DNA of 29,179 bases from positions 1-29,179 of the forward strand of contig MU266626.1 of assembly GCA_021014945.1 (NCBI GenBank), in the 5' to 3' direction. The notes beneath the pieces were generated by a model, which saw nothing but the letters and a program-made list of their open reading frames with translations, made no database searches and was not told where the DNA came from. Position numbers and translations under genes: made by a program. Below, piece after piece: positions 22,532 through 29,179 of the stretch; the first letter of the stretch is position 1, and each line of letters opens with the position of its first letter. Source of the stretch: Leucogyrophana mollusca. Taxonomy: Eukaryota > Basidiomycota > Agaricomycetes > Boletales.

Positions 22532-24187
22532 ATGTCGCAGATTCTCCCGCCCGAACTCTGGTCGTATATTTTCTCCCTAGCCTCTGACGAAGACCTCCTC
22601 CTCTACCCCGGTCTCCCGACATCCTTCGCCCTCTCCTCCTGGGACACCCACGCTCTCTCCCAGCTCCCCATCCTCCGCACTCCACACGACGCCCTCTGCA
22701 TCCTCCAGCGCCGCGCCTACATCACCAAGACGTCCGTAGTAGCAACATGCAAGGCCTGGCGCGGCCTCGGCACCGAGGTCCTCGCGCGCTGTCTCTTCTT
22801 CGACGACCCCGCGAAGCTGCGCCGGCTCGCCGCCGTCCTCGCCGTCGACCCCGAGCGCGGGTGGTGGACCCGCCGCCTGCACATCACGCACTTCGGCGCC
22901 GGCCGCGCGGCGGGGGCGGCGATCGACAAATACGCAGACGCGCTGCGCGACGTCGTCCAGAACGCACCGAACCTCGAGATATTCATCGTCGACTGGCCGA
23001 TGGCGGCGTGCTTTGGCGCCATCGCGGACACGCTTGGGATGTATTGCCACAGCCTCCGCACGGCGCACTGGCACGTCCCGGTGGCGCAGGTTCCGAAGGT
23101 CATATGGGCGCTCGATACGCTCACCAACCTCGTCTCCGTGCATCTCCAGTTCTCCCCCTCGTCCTCCGCCCACCCCCTCGCGAGGGTAGCGTACCCTCCC
23201 ACATCCGACGAGCCCCCCCTCGGCGCCGCCGAGTCCGTGCACCTCGCCCTCCCCGCGCTCCAACAACTCTCCCTTCTCGGGCACGCCCAGCTCTTCATCG
23301 AGCAGGCCACGGGGTGGTCCCTCCCCGCCCTCCGCAGCTTCTCATTCAACTTCGGCGCCGAGCGCGACGACCTCCCGGACGTAGTCGGCTTCCTCGCCGC
23401 GCACGGCGCGCAGCTCGCGTTCCTCGATCTGGACTGCGTGCCCGCGCTCGACGTACCGACGATCCTCGACCTCTGTCCCGTCCTCACCACGTTCTGCTTC
23501 AACCCCGACTGGCGGCTGCCGTCGCCTGCGGAGACGCAGGGGCAAGCACACCCACAGACGCCGAGCACGAGTACGTGGACCCTCACGAACCGCCCGCACG
23601 CGCACATCACGCACATCGGGCTGCACGGGCTGCTCTTCGCCTTCGGCGTCGGGTACGCCGCGTCCGCCGAGCCGACGCGGCGGCTCGTCATCCAGCGCAC
23701 GAACGACGTGAACTTCACGCTCCTCGCGTCGCGCGCGGCGTTCCCGCGCCTCGAGCGCGTGCGCGTGCTCAGCCGGACGGTGCTGGAGGATCTGGAGAGG
23801 GAGAACGGGCCGGGCGGGGGGAGGCAGGGCGATGCGGGGGAGGGGTGCTGGGAGCGATGGGAGCGGTGGTGTGAGGTGTGTGAGGGGCTTGGGGTGAGGC
23901 TGGAGGACTGCACGGGGGCGCTTTTGGGGGCGCTTCCGAGGCGGAGGGATGATGAAGATGAGGACGAGGAGGCGAGTGAGCTGGGGGAGGGCGAGGAGTA
24001 TGAGTATGAGTATTATTACGAGGACGAGGACGGGGAAGAGTACGAGTATGTGTACGAAGAGGAGGACGAGCCGGTGGGGGGAGAGGCGCGCGTGACGGTC
24101 TCGGAGCTGCGGCAGCTGCTGGAAGAGTGCCGCCAGATGTCGGCGGAGAGGGAGGAAACACTTTTTGCTCCCGGGGTTGTCCACTGA
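22532..24187 (+). CDS. F-box-like domain protein with acidic tyrosine-rich tail
   Basis: Single-exon gene of 551 codons, GC-rich, with wobble positions mostly C or G. Residues 4-20 (ILPPELWSYIFSLASDE) and the following TSVVATCKAWRGLGTEVLAR segment form an F-box-like domain as in many Agaricomycete proteins. These are expected to link a substrate to an SCF ubiquitin ligase through Skp1. The middle is leucine-rich with hydrophobic repeats (about residues 90-430), probably a degenerate leucine-rich-repeat or solenoid region for substrate binding. Residues about 472-515 are almost only Asp, Glu and Tyr, with repeated EYEY and EDEDGEE units, followed by a coiled-coil-like SELRQLLEECRQMSAEREE. The substrate is unknown. 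Agaricomycetes carry large expanded families of such genes. The call of a real gene is strong; the SCF role is inference. Confidence 0.85.
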   Translation: MSQILPPELWSYIFSLASDEDLLLYPGLPTSFALSSWDTHALSQLPILRTPHDALCILQRRAYITKTSVVATCKAWRGLGTEVLARCLFFDDPAKLRRLAAVLAVDPERGWWTRRLHITHFGAGRAAGAAIDKYADALRDVVQNAPNLEIFIVDWPMAACFGAIADTLGMYCHSLRTAHWHVPVAQVPKVIWALDTLTNLVSVHLQFSPSSSAHPLARVAYPPTSDEPPLGAAESVHLALPALQQLSLLGHAQLFIEQATGWSLPALRSFSFNFGAERDDLPDVVGFLAAHGAQLAFLDLDCVPALDVPTILDLCPVLTTFCFNPDWRLPSPAETQGQAHPQTPSTSTWTLTNRPHAHITHIGLHGLLFAFGVGYAASAEPTRRLVIQRTNDVNFTLLASRAAFPRLERVRVLSRTVLEDLERENGPGGGRQGDAGEGCWERWERWCEVCEGLGVRLEDCTGALLGALPRRRDDEDEDEEASELGEGEEYEYEYYYEDEDGEEYEYVYEEEDEPVGGEARVTVSELRQLLEECRQMSAEREETLFAPGVVH

Positions 24188-24693
24188 TGAAGCTTGAAGT
24201 GGAGGCGTGCTGTCTTGTCTGATATCCCAGGTTTACGTGCACATCGGAAGGACTATGGACTGCTCATGCTGAATATCTATACCTTTGTATCGATCTCATT
24301 AGATTACAATCGGGGCACTTTCGAAACGCGAATCGAATGGCAATGATTTTTCGTATATATATCCTACTCCCCCGCTTTCATTTGTATATGTTTGCCCCTT
24401 TCCTTTTCTGTTGGTTTGGCGTTCATTCTGGGTGCTCCTTTATATACCCTCTGCCTGCCCGCTTGGACCGTACTCTCTGGCCCCGACGCTTTGACCGACG
24501 CTTGCCCCCGCCCTTTGGCGGTTTCCGTTTCCCCACGTGTGTTCTTTTATCCTATTCCTTTTTCGTTCACTTTTGTTTTCGTTCTGCTTTGTTTCACTTC
24601 CTCGATGTCTCACTTCACAATACGTCTCCTCCATACATAAGCCCTCTCTTCTCGTTCATTTGTCACTCACCTTTTCCATTCCGTTCCTTGACT
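24188..24693 (+). promoter_or_regulatory. Pyrimidine-rich leader and promoter of the following unknown gene
   Basis: Contains TATATATA near 24354 and TTTATATACC near 24440, then about 230 bp dominated by C and T up to the ATG at 24694. The reading frame is open upstream of that ATG back to 24337, but the upstream part encodes only hydrophobic low-complexity sequence and is better read as untranslated leader. Confidence 0.5.
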
Positions 24694-26200
24694 ATGTCCT
24701 CGTTCACCCTTTTTGGTTTCCTGTGTCTCGCTGCTGGTCGGCGCCTCAACACCACCAAGCCTGGTGCTCCCTCGAAAACATATCACGCATTCTATGCTAC
24801 CGCCCTACAGTGCTCTTCTGGCTCCTCCGTCCCTGCTGAGATTCGTGTGTACAGCCCCTTCAACGATATTGTTCATCCCGACAATACAGTGGCTTTCGTC
24901 GTTGCCAAAGCTTACTTCCCTAACAATGACACCGTCCTTCTCGACGCATCTCATGTCATTGCTATGCCCGGTAACCCTGCCTCCGAAGATTATGAGGCGT
25001 CCCTTCCCGACTGCGCTGTCCCTTTCCTTCTTGCCTTGGGATCTGTTCCCTCCAAGTTTGAGCTCCTGCCTGACGGCGTTTCAAAAGCTTTCAATGTCGT
25101 GGGGTCAGATTTCATTCGTGACGGTGTTAAGTCCTCTTCCGTCCAGTACATTGTCCGCATTCTCTGTCTGGTCTCTACTAACTGCTTTGTTTTCCGCCTC
25201 AGATGTGTCTATGACGGTTCTCGTGCACGCTGGACAAAGACACCCGCTCCCAATGTCAACTCTGTCGTTCAAGTGTTTGGTACTCTTTCCTCTGCCACTC
25301 ATTCTGGCGACATTCGTGTCTCGGTTGACCACGTCACTCTTAACGTGGGTCATCAAGATACATCACAACCCCCTGCGTCTTCCAGCACTCCTGTCAAGAA
25401 GAGGAAGTTCAACGCATTTGCGAGCCCTTCCCAGTCGGGTGCTTCTCTGTGTGTGCCTTCTCCGCATTCTCCAATTCTCGTTCTCATTCTCATTGTGTTT
25501 CAGATCCGCGTCACAGGTTCTCACTACCGACCTGCCAGCTCCTTCACCCTCTGCTCCCCAGCCTCCACCACCTGAGGCGCAAGTAACAGACGAACTTCCC
25601 ACTCTTGCTTACCCCTCCCCTCTTCCTGCTGCTCGTGCTCCGTCCATTGCCCCTCAACTCATATCCGCCCCTCCTGTTGTTTCCAATGAGGACTCTGCTC
25701 AATCTCCCAGCAACCAGGTTCATGGTTCCGTGGCTTCATCTGCCTCCCCCACACCATCTGCCGTCTCCGTGTCCCATACCCCTGCACCTGTGGAGGTGTC
25801 CACTCCTCACTTCCCTTCCCCCCCCCCTGCAGCTCTTCACCAGCCCCCGCTTGCACCTCCTGGCCTCCCTCTCACTTCTTTGCCACCCTCCCATGCACTG
25901 CCTCCTCATTACATGAGCGCGCCTGGGATGCCTCATCCTCTCCCACACCCATGGACACCTGCTGACTACTACGCTGCAATGCAGCACTCTGCTGCAAGCC
26001 ATATACCGAGTGTTCAGCCGGGGCATGTCTTGCCAGCCTCTAATGTCATTGCCCCGCCGTCGACTCCCATTGATCCATCTGTCTCCAGTGCACATGCTGT
26101 GACGCCTATGTCTCTGTCCCTTTCTCAATCGCCTGGGCCTGCAGATGGAGCAGTTGGTGTCAAGACGCGGGGTAAGCGCAAAGCAAAGAAGGTTGCTTAG
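24694..26200 (+). CDS. Unknown protein with possible OB-fold-like core, basic motif and Pro/Ser-rich tail
   Basis: Three exons, 24694-25145, 25203-25448 and 25504-26200, giving 464 residues. Intron 1 (57 nt, a multiple of three) has a GTACAT donor and a perfect TACTAAC branch site 16 nt before the acceptor. It joins SSSVQ to CVYDGSRARW. Residues 1-230 are globular: MSSFTLFGFLCLAAGRRLN, then alternating hydrophobic strands such as NTVAFVVAKAYF and VLLDASHVIAMPG, and VVQVFGTLSSATHSGDIRVS. The beta-rich pattern recalls OB-fold single-stranded-DNA-binding proteins, but this is only pattern inference. A basic KKRKF follows at about 222-226 and suggests nuclear import. The rest is Pro/Ser/Ala-rich and disordered, ending in basic GKRKAKKVA. 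I recall similar uncharacterised multicopy proteins in agaric genomes, unverified. No catalytic motif is visible. Codon use is more T-rich than in the neighbouring F-box gene. Confidence 0.7.
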
Positions 26201-26749
26201 TTCCCTTGGTGTTTCTATCATTTGATCTATAGCCACATACCACTGTCCTTACTTTACAATTCTCACCGCTGTAGTCAGCTGTCAATATGATTTCCGGGCT
26301 GTGCCTGTCCTTTCATGCCTGTTTGATTATATGGGCCCAGCGTTTGCATGCCCACACAGTTGACTGTCAGAATATACCCGATTACAGCAATAGCGCTACA
26401 GGATGGAAACGCAAGTACGTCGATCCCATCGCTCTCATCAACGAGATCGACGAGATCGAAGTGATTGCTACACAGATGGTAATCGCCAAGGGGCTGTGTG
26501 CGACACACGTCGGGATGAAGTGGGAAGATAGGTACAGCAAAGTAAAGGATAGGGCTAAAGGCAGAGGCAAAAAACAAAGTGATATCAGGGACAATATACA
26601 ACTACATACAACTATATCGGCGAATAGGAGTGTCGGATCCGACTTTTTTTATAAATCGTGACAAGGAGAAGCCGTCCCTTTTTGACATTGTCATTCTTAA
26701 TATTGTCTTTCTTCCTGCGTCACTCTTACTCTCTTCGTCGCGCTCGATC
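26201..26749. other. Intergenic region with TATA box and C/T-rich leader of the next gene
   Basis: Holds the 3' end of the gene at 24694-26200. An open frame of 124 codons starting at 26287 has mixed low-complexity and charged content (short direct repeat GAGATCGACGAGATCGA at 26444-26460) without family resemblance. TTTTATAAAT at about 26647-26655 followed by a C/T-rich stretch to the ATG at 26750 looks like a promoter. Confidence 0.45.
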
Positions 26750-27939
26750 ATGTCTCATGCTTGGATCTCCTGTGCTTGCACCTTTCCTATTATCTCGCCC
26801 TCCTCGGTTAGCATGGACCACCGCCTGTCTGCATGGTCAAAGCGTTTTTCACTCTCCTTAAATACATGTGTACGGTAAGCCTAAGGAGGTGTCACCGATG
26901 TCCCCGAGTACTACAGCAGCTGTTGCATTTGTCCTGCCCATAACAAGGGCCTCCCCAAGATATTCTAGAGGTATGTTCCACTCTGCCTTCCCATTCGTCA
27001 CCTGACAGTGTCCTCGGCAGATTCCTGCTCTCTGACTGATGCCTTCAGTAATATTACTTTGTCCATCACCCATGGCACTCTCATCTCTCGCTTCTTGAAC
27101 TCCCTCTTTCGTGATCCCGATACAGAAGATTCTGTGTCGCTTTTTCAATCTTTATGTGCGCTCTTAACGGTAAGTGCATCCAACTGTATCTTTATTGCAC
27201 CGATACTGATTGGGTTTTAGCCCCACTCATGCGTTTACATCAACGACCTTTCCATTGCGTTAGCACTGCGAACCTCTTCGCCTGCGGCGGTCCTTGCCTG
27301 GCGGTCCCTTTCAGCTGCCTCCCCATTCCAAAAGAAGGCCGCGTTCGCTGTCACTTTCTACTTACGCACACATCTTCCCTTCTCCTCCATTGATCTCGCC
27401 CAGCTCCTCACATACTTCACACGCACTTTCCCCCCTTCTGCCAACATTCGCGGTGTTGCACTACATGGCCTTTCCTATTCTTTACGCCCTGACGGTGTCT
27501 GTGGTATACTTCTATGCGGCAAACCTCTGCAATATGCGTACAACAGCGCCATCGAGAGCGCCAAACGTGACCCATCTAAGTACTCTATCAGCGGATGGCC
27601 TGTCTCAACATGGCCTCCCACCGCCTCTCACATGCGACATCCTTACTCAGTACACCGCTCCTTTCGTGCTGCGAGGTATCTTTATATTTATATTCTACTT
27701 TTACACAGGTCTCAATGCTGTTATACAGGCGTCTGGGGCTCTTACTTCTGAACTAGATATTATAGGAGATGTGTAGAGTATTGTGGCTGATTTGTTGTAT
27801 ATTATTTACGTGGATGACTACGTGGCTTGGTGTGAATGCTGTTCCAAGTCTGTTCTCTGGTCTTCCAACACCTGCCCGCAAACTGCTCCATGATTTTTTC
27901 ACTGTTCTTTCGGGACTACGTGCACAGTGGTGCTGCTGA
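26750..27939 (+). CDS. Unknown multi-exon protein (tentative model)
   Basis: Family not recognised. Exons proposed: 26750-26867, 26917-26970, 27021-27169, 27221-27675 and 27777-27939, all phase-consistent, giving 312 residues. The core, exons 3 and 4, is the firm part: DSCSLTDAFSNITLSITHGT, then SPFQKKAAFAVTFYLRTHLP and IDLAQLLTYFTRTFPPSAN, then GISLR-like and GILLCGKPLQYAYNSAIESA sequence, a helical globular protein. The first junction is weak: it uses a GTGTAC donor, while a stronger GTAAGC donor at 26875 would need a 34-nt intron or shift the frame. The last junction (101-nt intron) is also uncertain; exon 5 begins with a hydrophobic LWLICCILFTWMTTWLG stretch. A TATA box about 95 bp upstream supports the start. 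It may belong with the genes at 24694 and 28166 as one block. Confidence 0.45.
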
Positions 27940-28165
27940 GGGACGGGCCGACCTTGGTCCTCCCAAAAGCATGCAAATCTGAACGCCCAGCCCTGCATCT
28001 GCCATGTCTCACTGCTTTGTTTCTACCCTTGATGTTTCACTCTTTGTCTTCCTCCCATTCTCATCGTTTGTTCGTACTCCACCATGTGGTCTTTCCATCA
28101 TATGCTGTCAACTCGTGGGCCCATAAGAATCCACACCCAGGCCTCACGCTCAGCCATCTTGGATT
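27940..28165. other. Spacer or unassigned exons between two unknown genes
   Basis: About 225 bp. One frame from about 27999 to 28123 is open and coding-like (starts SAMSHCFVSTLDVSLFVFL) but ends in a stop and could not be joined with confidence to either neighbour. It may be an extra exon of either gene, or the C/T-rich leader of the gene at 28166. Confidence 0.3.
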
Positions 28166-28792
28166 ATGTCCTCCTTTCGCAAGTGTGAGTCATGCTATCT
28201 GTCAATCAATGTTTGCGTTCTAATTGTCATTTCAGTGGCACCTTCCCCCACTGCCCTCTGGCACAGAATTTGCAGGCTGTTTTCTGAGGCATTTTGTCTT
28301 CGTTATAACGGTAGATATTCCTGTACGAGTGTTCATATATGTCTACTTCTATCAAACTCATGCGTTCTTACAGCCCCGCATCCAATAATGGTTTGCTGCG
28401 AACACCAAGAACGCAGGGTCCCATTGGTAGGTCTTGGTTATTCCTATTTAACTGCTAACATGCCTGTTGCAGACCACCAGCCGTCTCTTTTCGGAGGACA
28501 GCTTCGGGCCTCCTGACTCCCTGATAGCCCCGTGCCCTCCTGCTCATGTAAGAGCGCTCTTCCCCAACAGTCTCCTACCAACGTCTAACTTTTCATTGTA
28601 TAGGGACCCCCTGCCATCGCTGACAATGTCTCTCTGGCATCTACGTGCAGCTCTATGCCCTCCTTAGAGACTGTGACCCTCGAAAGTCATTGTGACTCAA
28701 ATCCTTCAGTCATGTCTCCTCTGACTGCTGATGCCCCCATCGTATACAACTATATTTCAGAATATGTCCTTAAAGGTGCTTCAGATGCGTAA
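28166..28792 (+). CDS. Unknown short multi-exon protein
   Basis: Exons 28166-28184, 28236-28310, 28374-28426, 28473-28547 and 28604-28792 join in phase to 136 residues. Four consecutive GT-AG introns of 46-63 nt that all keep phase are good evidence of a real gene, even without family recognition. The protein starts MSSFRKL, contains a Cys/His cluster (HRICRLFSEAFCLRYN, then PHPIMVCCEHQERR) that might bind metal, and ends in an acidic Ser/Thr-rich tail (ISEYVLKGASDA). The initiator ATG is the first in this frame after a stop, but the exons could instead be the 3' part of a longer gene beginning upstream. It shares only the short MSSF start with the gene at 24694, which is likely chance. Confidence 0.5.
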
Positions 28793-29179
28793 TATACCTT
28801 GACTTTTGGTTGGCTGCAATATTTGGATGTCGAATGGTATTCAGTGAGATCACTCCCTTAGCGCTGCAGCCACCGAGCTGTGTCTCCATGGCGCACCCAT
28901 TGTATTGAGCCTCCCACAATAAAAGACGCACTGATGCGCCATTTGTTCAGCTTTGCTTTGACGTGGTTCATTTGTCCCAGTGAGTCTTTGTGTTTTTGTA
29001 TTCGCTTTGCCCATGTCTCATGCTCTATCCTTCGCTTTTATCATCCAGCTTTATATCAATACACCCCTCCTGGCTGCGCAACCATCAAGACGTATTCCCC
29101 CGTTGTCACGCACCAAAAGTGTTTGGTAGCGAGAACATGGATTATTGACGAACCTATCACTCCAAATGCAGCACAGGAC
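28793..29179. other. Right-edge non-coding region with nested inverted repeats
   Basis: ATGGCGCA at 28888-28895 is perfectly complemented by TGCGCCAT at 28935-28942. Inside it ATTGT (28899-28903) pairs with ACAAT (28916-28920), so a nested hairpin could form about 100 bp after the last stop codon. An AATAAA word sits at 28918-28923. After about 28950 the sequence is C/T-rich with an ATGTCTCATGC at 29013, possibly the leader of another gene cut by the window edge. Confidence 0.4.

Noticed and set aside
22717..23913. 398-codon minus-strand and 375-codon plus-strand alternative frames in the F-box gene
   Set aside because: High GC removes stops in all frames. Translations are Arg/Pro/Ala-rich without domains, while the 551-codon frame has an F-box-like start and ordered protein composition.
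24337..24693. Upstream extension of the unknown gene to an ATG at 24337
   Set aside because: The added residues are low-complexity hydrophobic translation of a C/T-rich leader with TATA words inside; ATG at 24694 begins the globular part.
26287..26661. 124-codon plus-strand open frame
   Set aside because: Mixed low-complexity content overlapping the TATA box and leader of the next gene; no family content.
26750..28792. Tyrosine recombinase or transposase in the right-end block
   Set aside because: No R-HxxR-Y set, DDE-like or reverse transcriptase motif could be identified in the assembled exons, so a mobile origin remains only an inference.

Overview
This is nuclear DNA from a filamentous basidiomycete, most likely an Agaricomycete and perhaps a polypore. 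Genes carry many short GT-AG introns (about 50-60 nt), the window holds a class I hydrophobin, an F-box gene and a basidiomycete-style P450, and there are no operons or bacterial ribosome sites. Exon models were built by hand from splice signals, reading-phase continuity and family motifs. Where I list exons, every junction keeps phase unless stated.

Left part (1-8.5 kb): ordinary gene-dense sequence. After a short AT-rich repeat (about 139-297) come glucose-6-phosphate isomerase (867-2750, 5 exons), a flavin monooxygenase with an N-terminal secretion signal (3369-5887, 14 exons, two microexons and one GC-AG intron) and COP9 signalosome subunit 3 (6489-8458, 9 exons).

Middle (8.5-17.6 kb): gene-poor. 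About 2.9 kb holds decayed coding relics, including a mutated copy of the 3' end of the CSN3 gene. Two flavodoxin-fold NAD(P)H:quinone oxidoreductase paralogues then stand head to head (11371-12388 minus, 14011-14869 plus) with the same intron positions. A further 2.7 kb shows no gene.

Right-middle (17.6-24.2 kb): a 13-exon cytochrome P450 (17621-19917), a class I hydrophobin (21024-21492), a decayed fragment of the 3' end of the same P450 (about 21685-22095) and an intronless F-box-like gene with an acidic, tyrosine-rich tail (22532-24187).

Right end (24.3-29.2 kb): composition changes to pyrimidine-rich, T-rich coding sequence. Three same-strand intron-containing genes of unknown function follow each other: a 464-residue protein with a possible OB-fold-like core, a basic motif and a long Pro/Ser tail (24694-26200), a 312-residue model (26750-27939) and a 136-residue model (28166-28792). 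This block is the best candidate here for something undescribed, possibly a lineage-specific or mobile gene module. No transposase or recombinase signature could be seen in it.

The genes do not form one pathway. Glycolysis (PGI), protein turnover (CSN3, F-box) and oxidation/detoxification (FMO, P450, two quinone reductases) are simply neighbours. The clearest evolutionary signal is local duplication followed by decay (CSN3 tail, P450 tail, quinone reductase pair).
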